Assembly: GCF_013403975.1 (NCBI RefSeq)
Contig: NZ_JABFDH010000001.1
Coordinates: forward strand, 434,001-498,000
Length of the DNA: 64,000 nucleotides
Direction of reading: 5' to 3'
From: Winogradskyella ursingii
Lineage (GTDB): Bacteria; Bacteroidota; Bacteroidia; Flavobacteriales; Flavobacteriaceae
The translations under genes and the position numbers were made by a program. The notes under the pieces are model-generated. The model had not been told where the DNA came from. It ran no database searches and saw only the letters and a program-made list of their open reading frames with translations. This document shows, in pieces, positions 35,099 through 44,918 of this stretch. Every line of letters begins with the position of its first letter. The first letter of the stretch is position 1.

Positions 35099-38000
35099 TT
35101 AGTTTTTCTTTTTCTCAATACTCTCATCAACTTCCTCTTGTTTTTCTTTTAATTTTTTCTCTGCAGCTTCTTTTTCAGCCTCACGCTTTTCGCTTTGAGA
35201 ACGTAATATCGCATCCCAGAGTTCACTAAATTTATTAAATTCCTGGGTAAAAATAAGTGCAATTCCGCTGACTACAGTCTGGCCGTCAATCACATTCTCA
35301 AATTCGTTTCTTCTAAAGCCTTTGAGTCGGTATCTACCGTCTTCAGTCAATGTGTATTCTAAACTCACATTACCAATTAATGGTGTAGCTTCACCTGTGG
35401 AGCTACTTCCTTGTATATCTACTTCACTACCTACGCGTACAGTTAACCTATCATTAAAAAGCTTTTTTTGCGCTGCAATATCCAGTTGAGTTCGGTCTTG
35501 TGCGGCTTCTCCTTGATAGTCCGTGTAACTATCCAGACCAAAATCGAATTCTACACCAGTTCTTCCAAAGATTTTGTCAGAGAATGTGTTGAGTTGGTCT
35601 GCAACAGCATCATTAAGATTGTCTTGCGCAATAGAGGCAAAACCACCCGCACTACCATCACTGCCTGGATCTGGATAAAAACGATTAAGTACTAATAGTG
35701 AAAATACCTGCCTGTTCAGTTCACTTTCTTGGTTATTAACTTGTTGCACTCTGCCATAAACCTGCCCACCAACCGAGCCTTGTTCGTCTTCTGGCATATC
35801 AAGCTGAAATGAGATTTCAGGCTGTAATAATTCACCTTCAATATTGAGATAAACGAAAAACGGCAAGACTTGACGGTATTTGTTTCGTACGGATGGATCT
35901 GCACCTGCTGTTTCTGCTGCCATTAAAGATGAGGCAGACGTTTCTAATTTGTAAATAGCACGAACATCCAACTTGGCATCAAATGGGTCTCCAGACCAAG
36001 TAACTCTACTGCCAGGTGCTAGTTCAAATCGACGATTTACCAAGTTATAGAGGTTGAGTTCGTAGTGCCCATCTGAAATTTCATAAACACCAGAAAGTGT
36101 CAACCTCCCGTTAGGTTTCATGGTAAAATTGAATTCCCCCTCACCTTTTACTTTAAAATTATCTCCAGTTTCTTCATCGATAATGATAGTAACAGATGCA
36201 TCTTTCCCGGCTTTTAAAAGTGCCTTAATGTCAAAACCTTTAATAGTTGCAGTTTGCTCCTCGGTTTGTGTGAGAATAGCATCGGGATTTTCACGATTAA
36301 CAAAGACCACTATACCATCACGCTCTTCTACATTAACTACAGCTGAAGGCATCACGTATACGACATCTGTTTCCGATCCTAGGGTTAAACTTGCGTCGAC
36401 TTTTGGGATTTGTAAGTCTCCTGTAAGTTTTGCATCGGCATTAAAAGTAGCTTTTCCATAAAAATCCTCGTTGTCTTCTACTGTGGCATCCAAAACCTGA
36501 AAGTTGGTTGCTTTTAGATTGAGATCAAACGTTGGATTTAAAAAATTATCCGTGCCCACATCGCCAGAGACAATCATTTTGTTATTGTTCTCATCTAATA
36601 TGGTGAAATTGGACATTGATAAACCTTCATTTTGAACATTTAAAGTTTCGTTGACCAAAGTGAAAGGTGTGTTGAGTCTTGCTATATTGAATTTGGCATC
36701 AATAAAATTCAAGCTTCCTTGATATTGAGGGTCTGTTGTACTGCCTGTTACCGTAAAGTTACCTGTGAAATTTCCGCTACCATTTTTTACTTCGCCTAAA
36801 GACAAAGTATTTAAAGCTTCCATCTGAAATTTATTGATCCTCAGTTCCAGATCTAGTTCTGCATCGTTGCTCCGAGCCATGTAATCGCCAACAAGATCGA
36901 GATCTACCAGGCCCTTTTTCAGCCCGATGTTAAAAGCATAATTGTTGCCTCCTAGAGAATTGCCATTTAAGCTAAGTGTACCCAAATCTGTATTTAAAAT
37001 TTTGAGTTGGTCTATACTTAAGTCTGCCAAAATACCTGTTTCTCTAAAGGGTTCTTCTAGGATAAAGTCGCCATTGAGATTTCCTACGGCTATTTTAGAT
37101 TCTGGGTTGAGATAGTTAAAAACTTCATTGATCTTAAAGTTTTTAAAATCAAGTGCCACATGATCCCGATTTACACTGGGTAATTTATCAGTGATTTCAA
37201 TAGATTGATTGTCTTTTGAAATTATAAACTCATTGAAAGTCACTTTATTTTCGGTCAGTACCATTTCGTTGGTCTCTGGAATCACCCATTTACTCTTGTT
37301 GAGCACTAAACTATCTGGATTTACTTTAAGTACCAGACGTTCACGGCTGCCTGTGATTCTTGTGTTCACATTCATCAGGCGTTCTCCATCGTGGTAGCCC
37401 AGAAAGTTGAGCGATAATTCATTATTGTATTGGTTTCCAGTAATCATAGTTTTTGGTATGTCCAAAGGGCCTGCCGTAATATTTTTAAATCCAAGGTTAA
37501 AGTTGAAATTCTCTTTGTCCGTATTCATTGAAAAGGCTAAGCTATCCAACTCGTTACCACTGTAATTAATGTGCGGTGCTGTGATGTTGGCCTTTAGCTT
37601 TCTGGCTTTTTCATTGAAATCTACCGAGATGTCAATAGTATCTAGATCTTTAACATTTACTAAAAACACATCGTTGAGCAAAGGAGACTGGCTAATTTTT
37701 CCTTCTAGAATTAAATTTACAGGATTGGTTATGGAATCTGGCACTTTTTCATCTCTATAAAAATAGCTGAAGATGTGTCTTTGAATGGCTTTACTAAACG
37801 TTTGTGGATCTGCATTAGATTGAAGCAAGAGATCTACCATCTTATTGCTCACCGAGATTGAAGAGGTGTCTTTTTTAACGTTGGCCAAAGCTTCTAAAGA
37901 ACCCAACAAGTAAGTTTTGTTGTCGTAAATAACTACTCCATCTTCAACGATAGCAGCAGCAGTATAACTTTCTGTATTGCCTTTAAAATCGGCATAAATA

Positions 38001-40216
38001 GTCATACCGGTTTTTACGTTGCGTTGCATGAAACCTAGCGCTTGTAAATCTGCACCAATCACATCTAATTCTGCCGTAACTTCAGGTGCAACAGAATCTA
38101 GAACCACTAAAGCATCAAGTTTTATATTAAGATTATCGTCTTTGTAATTGGATACCACTTTGCCTGTTCCACCATCAATATTCCCTTGTATGTTTATGTC
38201 TTTGATGGCATAATCATTTAGCTGAAAACTCGAAATTTTGGCATCGAGGGTTGCATCTAGGTTATTGATGTCAGTGCCTTTTCCTTTTGCATCAACTGTT
38301 AAACTCAGTGTGCCAAACTGTGGGTTGTTTAAGAGCTCATTTACTTGGTAATCATTCACCGTAAGTTGGGTGTCAAAAGCAATTGTGTCTGTGTTTTTAA
38401 AGTTGCCATTAACAGTTACTATACCTTGCGAAGTGGTTAATTTTGCTTTTGCGTCAATATTCTGCAAGGAGCCTTTAAGGTCTCCCGTGAGTTTTACATC
38501 TTCAGGTAGATTAATACTCAAACTATCCTGCGGTATAAAAGGCATTAAATCTTTCCGTTTACTATCTACTGAAAAATCGGGAATATCAAATGCTAACAAA
38601 TCCGGATTAGTTGGATTTTGAATTGTGCCGTTGGCAGAAATATGAGTCGAATTTCCCCAATTCACCTTCAAATTAGGAAAATTAATCGAAGCCAAAGTAC
38701 CAGAAGCATTAATGTTTCCGGTAAATTGTTTTTTGCTCAGTGTCTGAAGGTATTCATTGTTTTTCAGTTCTGGTTGAAATTTAAATATTTCAGAAAGGGA
38801 AATTTTATAAGAGGGTAAATTTAGATTGACTTTAGTATTTTCAGGCTTTTCTAATAGTGAACTTAGTGAGTTGTAATTTAGTTCTACATAACCTGATAGC
38901 GAGTTGTTATTAAGCTGAAGTTGTAAATTATCCAGATTCATTTCAGTGTCCGAAGCTTTAAAATTCATTTGAAATGTCTTGAGATTCAACCCTGAAATTT
39001 CATTAAAAGTTAGAGTTTCTAACTGCAATGCAGCCAATTGGTCTTTTAGTTTTATATTATTTGCTTTTAAATTGAGTTGCTGTAATGCTATGGCGTTGGG
39101 ATTAAACACATTTTGTTGCGGTTTGTTATTGGCTACACGATAAGTTATATCATTGTTTTTGAGATCAATCTCTGTAATGTTAACCTTAATTTGAGGCCAT
39201 TCAAACAACTGTATATCTTTTTTGGCCTCGTCTTTTAGTTCTTCAGCTTTTTGAGTAATGCCGTTATCTTCAGTTTCTGTCCTGATTAAAATTTTGGAAT
39301 TTTCAAGTCTAATTTCATTGAAATTGATGTCCGTATCCGATAAGTCAAATTTTGGTATTTCGGCATAAAAATCATCAATGTTTAAGTCCGCAATAATTTG
39401 ATCGGGTAAAGATTGGTAATAAGCTATAACATTCTTTAATGTTAAAGACTCAGCAGAAAATTTAGGCAAAGGTACATTGGATGTCGTGGTATCAAAGGAT
39501 ACAGGGTTTTGAATAAATTTTATGTTAGCATCAGTCAATTCAAAATCGGCAGCATCAAAAATCATCTGCTCAATATTGGTGTTTTCCATTTCGGCCTTTA
39601 GTTGCCCTACTTTAAATCTGCTGTCTATTCCTGCGACTTTATCGTCAAAAACCACGTCGAAATTTTTTAGATTCAAATTTCCTATTATTACGTTTAAAGG
39701 TGCGGCTGTAGTATCTGTGGCAACTGTTGCGGTGTCTGCAGGTGTAAAAGCATCAATCAAAAACTGAAAATTATAACCAGAAATCGAATCGTTTCTAATA
39801 ATATTGGCGCGTAGACCGTCCCAGTCCAAATCCTCAACACCGACTGCCTGGCCTTTAATCATAGCCCAAAGTGGAATGTTGGCTTCCAATGTATTTGAAT
39901 AAACTAAAGTGTCGCCTTTTTTGTCCTCGAGATAAAGTCCGTCTAATTGTACATCGCCATCAAAAGTGATAAAGAGTTTTTCAATTTCAACTTTCGTGTT
40001 GGTTTTGTTTTCGACATAATTCACCACTCGATTAACGATTATGTTCTGTCCCCAAGGACTTCGAACAAATAGTACCACTAAAAAAAGAAAAATTAAAATA
40101 CCTAAAAGCACGCGAAGTAGCCTTCGTAACCAGCGGTAGGGTTTTTTATCGGAAGTTTTGGATTCTATGTTTTCTTCAGTTTTCAAGTCGCAAATATAGT
40201 GCTGTAAATTTATCAT
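35099..40216 (-). CDS. TamB-like translocation/assembly protein (DUF490)
   Basis: The 1705-residue protein has one N-terminal membrane anchor (RLLRVLLGILIFLFLVVLFV, about 30-50), a very long beta-rich periplasmic stretch with repeated strands, and the conserved DUF490 C-terminus (QVFSLLVLNRFYPDP and ...GRTGVEFDFGLDSYTDY). It would bridge the periplasm and hand substrates or phospholipid to TamA, encoded directly downstream. The C-terminal tail is a charged Lys/Glu coil. A start a few codons later is possible because the first 25 residues look like weak extension. Confidence 0.9.
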   Translation of the reverse strand: MINLQHYICDLKTEENIESKTSDKKPYRWLRRLLRVLLGILIFLFLVVLFVRSPWGQNIIVNRVVNYVENKTNTKVEIEKLFITFDGDVQLDGLYLEDKKGDTLVYSNTLEANIPLWAMIKGQAVGVEDLDWDGLRANIIRNDSISGYNFQFLIDAFTPADTATVATDTTAAPLNVIIGNLNLKNFDVVFDDKVAGIDSRFKVGQLKAEMENTNIEQMIFDAADFELTDANIKFIQNPVSFDTTTSNVPLPKFSAESLTLKNVIAYYQSLPDQIIADLNIDDFYAEIPKFDLSDTDINFNEIRLENSKILIRTETEDNGITQKAEELKDEAKKDIQLFEWPQIKVNITEIDLKNNDITYRVANNKPQQNVFNPNAIALQQLNLKANNIKLKDQLAALQLETLTFNEISGLNLKTFQMNFKASDTEMNLDNLQLQLNNNSLSGYVELNYNSLSSLLEKPENTKVNLNLPSYKISLSEIFKFQPELKNNEYLQTLSKKQFTGNINASGTLASINFPNLKVNWGNSTHISANGTIQNPTNPDLLAFDIPDFSVDSKRKDLMPFIPQDSLSINLPEDVKLTGDLKGSLQNIDAKAKLTTSQGIVTVNGNFKNTDTIAFDTQLTVNDYQVNELLNNPQFGTLSLTVDAKGKGTDINNLDATLDAKISSFQLNDYAIKDINIQGNIDGGTGKVVSNYKDDNLNIKLDALVVLDSVAPEVTAELDVIGADLQALGFMQRNVKTGMTIYADFKGNTESYTAAAIVEDGVVIYDNKTYLLGSLEALANVKKDTSSISVSNKMVDLLLQSNADPQTFSKAIQRHIFSYFYRDEKVPDSITNPVNLILEGKISQSPLLNDVFLVNVKDLDTIDISVDFNEKARKLKANITAPHINYSGNELDSLAFSMNTDKENFNFNLGFKNITAGPLDIPKTMITGNQYNNELSLNFLGYHDGERLMNVNTRITGSRERLVLKVNPDSLVLNKSKWVIPETNEMVLTENKVTFNEFIISKDNQSIEITDKLPSVNRDHVALDFKNFKINEVFNYLNPESKIAVGNLNGDFILEEPFRETGILADLSIDQLKILNTDLGTLSLNGNSLGGNNYAFNIGLKKGLVDLDLVGDYMARSNDAELDLELRINKFQMEALNTLSLGEVKNGSGNFTGNFTVTGSTTDPQYQGSLNFIDAKFNIARLNTPFTLVNETLNVQNEGLSMSNFTILDENNNKMIVSGDVGTDNFLNPTFDLNLKATNFQVLDATVEDNEDFYGKATFNADAKLTGDLQIPKVDASLTLGSETDVVYVMPSAVVNVEERDGIVVFVNRENPDAILTQTEEQTATIKGFDIKALLKAGKDASVTIIIDEETGDNFKVKGEGEFNFTMKPNGRLTLSGVYEISDGHYELNLYNLVNRRFELAPGSRVTWSGDPFDAKLDVRAIYKLETSASSLMAAETAGADPSVRNKYRQVLPFFVYLNIEGELLQPEISFQLDMPEDEQGSVGGQVYGRVQQVNNQESELNRQVFSLLVLNRFYPDPGSDGSAGGFASIAQDNLNDAVADQLNTFSDKIFGRTGVEFDFGLDSYTDYQGEAAQDRTQLDIAAQKKLFNDRLTVRVGSEVDIQGSSSTGEATPLIGNVSLEYTLTEDGRYRLKGFRRNEFENVIDGQTVVSGIALIFTQEFNKFSELWDAILRSQSEKREAEKEAAEKKLKEKQEEVDESIEKKKN

Positions 40217-40381
40217 ATTTACTGCGATTACAACGGATTTTAACGGGTTTGATTATTTGACCTTTGGTATATGTAATAAGTTTTTGGCATGTGTTAAACT
40301 TATATTAAATAATCCAAAACAAAAATCCAAAATGCTGAGTTCACGTATATATAGTATAACCAATAATTAAATAAGATTATT

Positions 40382-41020
40382 ATGAAATTAAGTATGAATA
40401 GAATAACTGGATTATTAACGTGTATGATGTTAGTGGTTCTTACCGCTTGTAATGATGGTAAAAAAGAAGAGCAAATGAAGATGGAGGCTGAAAAAATGGA
40501 AATGGAAGCCAAAGAGAAGGAAGAGATGGAGATGAAGAAAATGGAGGAGGAGAAGAAAGAAATGGCTATGAATAACAGTATTGCTGGAAAAGCTATGGCT
40601 AATGAAAATCTTTCAACATTAGTAGCGGCACTAAAAGCAGCGGATTTAGCAGAAATGCTTTCTGAGCCTGGTGACTATACGGTTTTTGCACCATCTAACA
40701 ATGCTTTTGAGAAATTACCAGAAGGTACTGTAGATAATCTTTTGAAGCCAGAGAACAAGGAGCAATTACAGAATATTTTAAAATATCATGTGGTTTCTGG
40801 AAAAATGGACGCTGAATCCTTTGCAAAAACTATTCAAGATGCCAATGGAAAATATACTATGACAACAGTTGGTGGTGGCGAAATTACTGCAATGATGGAT
40901 GGCGACCAATATATGCTAAAAGACGCTAGAGGTAATAAAACTCAGGTAGTTTTGGGAAATGTTGATGCATCCAACGGAATTGCATACATCCTAAATGATG
41001 TTTTGATGCCAAAGAAATAA
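40382..41020 (+). CDS. Fasciclin-domain lipoprotein with Met-rich tract
   Basis: The 212-residue protein has a lipobox at Cys23 (VVLTACND), a 40-residue Met/Glu/Lys tract (about 27-64) and one FAS1 domain (about 73-210) with DYTVFAPSNNAFEKLP and ILKYHVVSGK. FAS1 domains mediate adhesion. The Met-rich segment resembles Met-rich metal-binding or coiled tracts. It is divergently placed to tamB and ends before a terminator. Confidence 0.88.
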   Translation: MKLSMNRITGLLTCMMLVVLTACNDGKKEEQMKMEAEKMEMEAKEKEEMEMKKMEEEKKEMAMNNSIAGKAMANENLSTLVAALKAADLAEMLSEPGDYTVFAPSNNAFEKLPEGTVDNLLKPENKEQLQNILKYHVVSGKMDAESFAKTIQDANGKYTMTTVGGGEITAMMDGDQYMLKDARGNKTQVVLGNVDASNGIAYILNDVLMPKK

Positions 41021-41043
41021 ATTATAGATAATTGTAATAGAAA

Positions 41044-41071
41044 GGCTCAACCTAGGTTGGGTCTTTTTTTT
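41044..41071 (+). terminator. Intrinsic terminator after the fasciclin gene
   Basis: GGCTCAACCT pairs with AGGTTGGGTC (about 41044-41063) with G-T pairs and a central AACCTAGGTT palindrome, followed by a run of eight T. Confidence 0.75.
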
Positions 41072-41140
41072 GTTTTATATTTTCGGTACATCGATTTTTC
41101 GCTTAACTTCATAACCTTATCAATTTTTTAGCAAGTAATC

Positions 41141-42157
41141 GTGACACACGAATTTAAAAACATCGTATTTCAAGCAAAAGTCAATCAACAAAACGGAATT
41201 AAAAACGTTTTGGCAACCGTTGTTTTTTTAGAGGGTTCGTCCTATAGAAAGCCAGGAGTACGAATGTTGATTAGCGAAGATGGGAAGATGGTAGGAGCCG
41301 TCAGTGGTGGCTGTGTTGAAAATGAAATAAAACGACGTGCACAGACCGTTTTTAAAAACGACAAGTCTAAAATCATGACCTATGATGGGCGCTATCGTTT
41401 AGGGTGCGAAGGAATTTTATATATTCTCATTGAAGCGTTTTTGGTTCACGATGATTTTTTTAAAGCATTTCAAAATGTATTAGAAAACCGTCAACAATTC
41501 ATGATTCAATCTTATTTTAAAAAAGAAGATGAGGCCGTTGGAAATTTTGGAAGTGTCTTTCAACTTGAGAAAAAAACTGCATTCAAATTTTCTAATAATT
41601 TTAAAGTTGAAACCACGGAGAACAGTCAATTGTTTTCTCAGACTCTAAAACCGAGTCTTAAATTATTGATTATCGGTGGTGAACACGATGCGGTAAAGTT
41701 GTGTACTATGGCGAGTTTATTGGGTTGGGATGTCAATGTCATTACCTCGATAAAAGATCCTAAATTATTGTCTGATTTTCCTGGAGCAAAATCGGTCGAA
41801 TCGCAAACACCAGAATTGGCAAATCTAAAAATTGATACTGAAACCGTTGTGGTGTTAATGAACCATAATTACGTCTTGGACTTAAAATACTTGCTCAAAT
41901 TGGTTCCGTCGCAACCAAAATATATCGGAATTCTGGGTTCTACAAAACGTCGCGAACAATTACAAAACGACTTGTTTCATTATAAAGAAGACATTTCAGA
42001 AGCGTTTTTTGAAAGCATCTACAGTCCAGCTGGATTAAATATTGGAGCAATCACGCCAGAAGAAATCGCACTCTCCATTCTTTCTGAAATATTGAGTGTT
42101 TTAAGGGAAAAAGAACCAATTTCGCTTAGAGGTGTTTTGGGTAAAATGAATAAATAA
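41141..42157 (+). CDS. XdhC-type molybdenum hydroxylase maturation factor
   Basis: The 338-residue protein starts at a GTG. It contains the XdhC features: VVFLEGSSYRKPGVRMLI, AVSGGCVENEI, and a C-terminal Rossmann domain opened by LLIIGGEHDAVKLC. XdhC binds sulfurated Moco and inserts it into the apo-hydroxylase. It begins the long plus-strand Moco operon, which ends with the hydroxylase it would serve. The C-terminal half resembles XdhC_C with an NAD-like binding fold. Confidence 0.88.
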   Translation: MTHEFKNIVFQAKVNQQNGIKNVLATVVFLEGSSYRKPGVRMLISEDGKMVGAVSGGCVENEIKRRAQTVFKNDKSKIMTYDGRYRLGCEGILYILIEAFLVHDDFFKAFQNVLENRQQFMIQSYFKKEDEAVGNFGSVFQLEKKTAFKFSNNFKVETTENSQLFSQTLKPSLKLLIIGGEHDAVKLCTMASLLGWDVNVITSIKDPKLLSDFPGAKSVESQTPELANLKIDTETVVVLMNHNYVLDLKYLLKLVPSQPKYIGILGSTKRREQLQNDLFHYKEDISEAFFESIYSPAGLNIGAITPEEIALSILSEILSVLREKEPISLRGVLGKMNK

Positions 42158-42183
42158 TAGCGTAAATTCAATTATAATTTTCA

Positions 42184-42759
42184 ATGAAAATCGCTATCCT
42201 CATATTAGCAGCAGGAAAATCCTCTCGAATGGGACAGCCAAAACAATTGCTGGCAATTGACGGCACCAACTTGTTGGGAAAAACTATAGAACACGCGCTG
42301 GAATCCAAAGCAAATAAAGTAACAGTAGTTTTGGGTTATAAAGCTGATATAATTGAGAAAGAAATAAAAAATAAAACTGTAGAAATTATAATAAACCATG
42401 ATTTTGAATCAGGTTTAAGTTCGAGTATAGTCGCAGGAATTAAAGCAATTAAGGATGTTGATGCAGTTTTAATCACATTAGCAGACCAGCCAAAAGTTGA
42501 TAAGATTTATTTGAATAAAATGATTTCAAAATTTACAGAGCAATCTGAATTTGTGATAGCTTCAAATTACAATGGCTCTATAGGAGTACCAGCAATTTTT
42601 TCAAAAGCTTATTTCCAACAACTATTGATGTTGTCTGGAGACAAAGGGGCGAAGCAATTGTTGAATTCAAAAGAAATTAAAGTTAAAACGGTTGATGCTT
42701 CAGTAGATTTATTGGATATTGATACGCTCGAAGATTACAAAAATTTAGCCAACAAATGA
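42184..42759 (+). CDS. MocA-type molybdopterin nucleotidyltransferase
   Basis: The 191-residue GT-A-fold protein opens AILILAAGKSSRMGQPKQLL, the nucleotide-binding signature of MobA/MocA. LADQPKV supplies the acidic metal residue. In the MocA branch CTP is used to make the cytosine dinucleotide form of Moco that xanthine-dehydrogenase-type enzymes need. The end overlaps moeA by 4 bases. The sequence supports the MocA/MobA family; the CTP choice is inferred from the hydroxylase in the operon. Confidence 0.85.
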   Translation: MKIAILILAAGKSSRMGQPKQLLAIDGTNLLGKTIEHALESKANKVTVVLGYKADIIEKEIKNKTVEIIINHDFESGLSSSIVAGIKAIKDVDAVLITLADQPKVDKIYLNKMISKFTEQSEFVIASNYNGSIGVPAIFSKAYFQQLLMLSGDKGAKQLLNSKEIKVKTVDASVDLLDIDTLEDYKNLANK

Positions 42760-43928
42760 TTTCAGTATCCAAAGTTCTAAAACATCTCGAAGTACACTGC
42801 AAGCCTTTAGAGTCAGTAGAAAAATCGATTAATAAAGTGTTCGGTTTGGTGCTGGCTGAAGATATAAAGTCTCCAATAAATATGCCGCCTTTTAAACAAT
42901 CTTCAATGGATGGTTACGCATTTATCCACTCGGAAAATACAACCTTTAAAATAATAGAAGAAGTTCAAGCTGGTAGTTCAAAAAACATAAAATTAAAGTC
43001 TGGTGAAGCGGTACGGATTTTTACTGGAGCACGTGTCCCGGATGATGCAGATACGGTGGTGATGCAAGAACACACAAATAGAAAAGACAATCAAATAACC
43101 ATAAATACCTTACCAAGAATAGGAGTCAATGTCAGAGCATTGGGAGAACAAATTAAAGTGGGAGATATTGCACTCAAAAAAGGCATACAACTCAATGAGG
43201 CAGCCATTGGGTTTTTAGCCGGATTAGGAATTGCAAAAGTGAAAACCTACAAAAGACCAAAAATTCAAATTCTAATTACAGGAAATGAACTCAAGCAAAT
43301 CGGCGAAAAACTGAAAGAGGGTGAGGTATACGACAGCAATTCCATTACTTTAAAACTAGCTTTAAGACGAATTGGCATAAAAAAAATAAAAGTCTCAAAA
43401 GTTAAAGACGATTTAAAATCAACCGTCAAAGCTATTGAAAAAAGTCTCAAAAAATCAGATGTTGTACTGATTTCCGGAGGGATTTCAGTGGGTGATTACG
43501 ATTTTGTAAAAGAGGCATTAGAAAGGAACGAAGTAAAAGAAGTATTTTATAAGGTTAACCAGAAACCAGGAAAACCATTATGGTTTGGCCATAAAAAAGG
43601 CACAAAAGTCTTTGCGTTGCCAGGCAATCCGGCATCAAGTTTAAGTTGTTTTTATGTGTATGTGCTGCCATTATTAAAAGCGCAAATGGGATTTATGAAT
43701 TATCAGAATGAAAAACTTACTGCAATAGCGAGTTCTGATATCAAAAATAATTTTGGTAAAACCTTATTTTTAAAAGGCACGGTAGAACATGATAAAGCTA
43801 CTGTATTAACTGGCCAAGCCTCATCAATGCTAAAATCTTTTGCCGTTTCCAATGCACTATTGATAGTGCCAGAGGATGTGGACATCATTAAAAAAGGAGA
43901 ACCAATTTCTTATATCAAGATTAGATAA
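42756..43928 (+). CDS. moeA: Molybdopterin molybdenumtransferase
   Basis: The 390-residue protein has the MoeA order of domains: PFKQSSMDGYAF near 45-56, FTGARVP near 89, ITGNEL, YDSNS, then the MogA-like domain with SGGISVGDYDFVKEAL and KPGKPLWFG, ending with ALPGNPASS and the beta-barrel end. It inserts molybdate into adenylated molybdopterin. The last codon overlaps the ATG of the next gene. Confidence 0.93.
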   Translation: MISVSKVLKHLEVHCKPLESVEKSINKVFGLVLAEDIKSPINMPPFKQSSMDGYAFIHSENTTFKIIEEVQAGSSKNIKLKSGEAVRIFTGARVPDDADTVVMQEHTNRKDNQITINTLPRIGVNVRALGEQIKVGDIALKKGIQLNEAAIGFLAGLGIAKVKTYKRPKIQILITGNELKQIGEKLKEGEVYDSNSITLKLALRRIGIKKIKVSKVKDDLKSTVKAIEKSLKKSDVVLISGGISVGDYDFVKEALERNEVKEVFYKVNQKPGKPLWFGHKKGTKVFALPGNPASSLSCFYVYVLPLLKAQMGFMNYQNEKLTAIASSDIKNNFGKTLFLKGTVEHDKATVLTGQASSMLKSFAVSNALLIVPEDVDIIKKGEPISYIKIR

Positions 43929-44674
43929 TGGACGTGCTACAAGCCGATATTTTAATTCCTTTTCTTGCTATTTTAGTAGTAGTTGCATTTTTATACGCAA
44001 GTGTTGGCCATGGAGGAGCAAGTGGTTATTTGGCATTAATGGCATTATTTTCATTTCCTGTTTTAGTTATGAAACCCACCGCATTGTTGCTCAACATCTT
44101 TGTCTCGGGAATCGCTTTTTGGTACTTCAATAAAAATCAACATTTTAAGTGGAAACTTTTTTATCCGTTTGCTATTACCTCGGTTCCCATGGCATTTTTG
44201 GGAGGCTATATTTCAATAAACACTACACTTTATAAGCAAATATTAGCTGTGTTTTTAGTGTTTGCTATTTTGAGAATGCTCAAAGTCTTTGGAAAACAGC
44301 CGATTCAAGTAAAGGAAAACCATCTTGTTTTGTCGTTAATAGTAGGAGCGGGTATTGGACTATTCTCAGGTATGATAGGTATTGGTGGTGGCATTATTCT
44401 CAGTCCGGTTATAGTTTTGTTGGCTTGGGGAACAATGAAACAGGCAGCAGCCGTGTCGGCATTATTTATTTTTGTAAATTCATTTGCGGGAATTATTGGG
44501 TTTTCGGTTAACAAAGGCAGCCTCCCAACAGAAGCTTGGTATTTTGTACCAATTGCCATAATTGGTGGTGCTTTGGGAGCCATGTATGGAAGTCAGAAAT
44601 TTAATATGAAAACCTTAAAGTATGTATTGGCAGGCGTATTGACGATTGCTTGCATTAAATTATTTTTAGTTTAA
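43928..44674 (+). CDS. TauE/SafE-family sulfite/anion exporter-like protein
   Basis: The 248-residue protein has about 7-8 membrane helices in two related halves; SVGHGGASGYLALMAL and IGLFSGMIGIGGGIILSPVIVL are the paired signature motifs of the family. The family exports sulfite, sulfoacetate or other anions, or imports some organic anions. It starts inside the end of moeA and ends before moaD, so it is a true member of the Moco operon. It might handle sulfur species or molybdate, which is inferred only. Confidence 0.85.
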   Translation: MDVLQADILIPFLAILVVVAFLYASVGHGGASGYLALMALFSFPVLVMKPTALLLNIFVSGIAFWYFNKNQHFKWKLFYPFAITSVPMAFLGGYISINTTLYKQILAVFLVFAILRMLKVFGKQPIQVKENHLVLSLIVGAGIGLFSGMIGIGGGIILSPVIVLLAWGTMKQAAAVSALFIFVNSFAGIIGFSVNKGSLPTEAWYFVPIAIIGGALGAMYGSQKFNMKTLKYVLAGVLTIACIKLFLV

Positions 44675-44681
44675 GATAATA

Positions 44682-44915
44682 ATGAAAATCAATTACTTCG
44701 GAGAAATAGCAGATATTACAAACAAAACATCGGAAGAGTTAAAACTAGCCAATCCATCGGTTTTTGAATTAATCAATCATCTCAAATCAAAATACGATTT
44801 AGTGGAAGAAGATATTCAAATCGCAATAAATCGCAACTTGATTTCAAAAGATAACAACCGACCAATAAACAAAACGGACGAAGTCGCTATTTTGTCAGCA
44901 TTTGCAGGAGGTTAA
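44682..44915 (+). CDS. moaD: MoaD/ThiS-like sulfur carrier (small molybdopterin synthase subunit)
   Basis: The 77-residue ubiquitin-fold protein ends in AFAGG, the Gly-Gly tail that is thiocarboxylated. It forms molybdopterin synthase with MoaE. It is directly upstream of the adenylyltransferase that would activate its tail, three bases apart. Confidence 0.88.
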   Translation: MKINYFGEIADITNKTSEELKLANPSVFELINHLKSKYDLVEEDIQIAINRNLISKDNNRPINKTDEVAILSAFAGG

Positions 44916-44918
44916 TTT

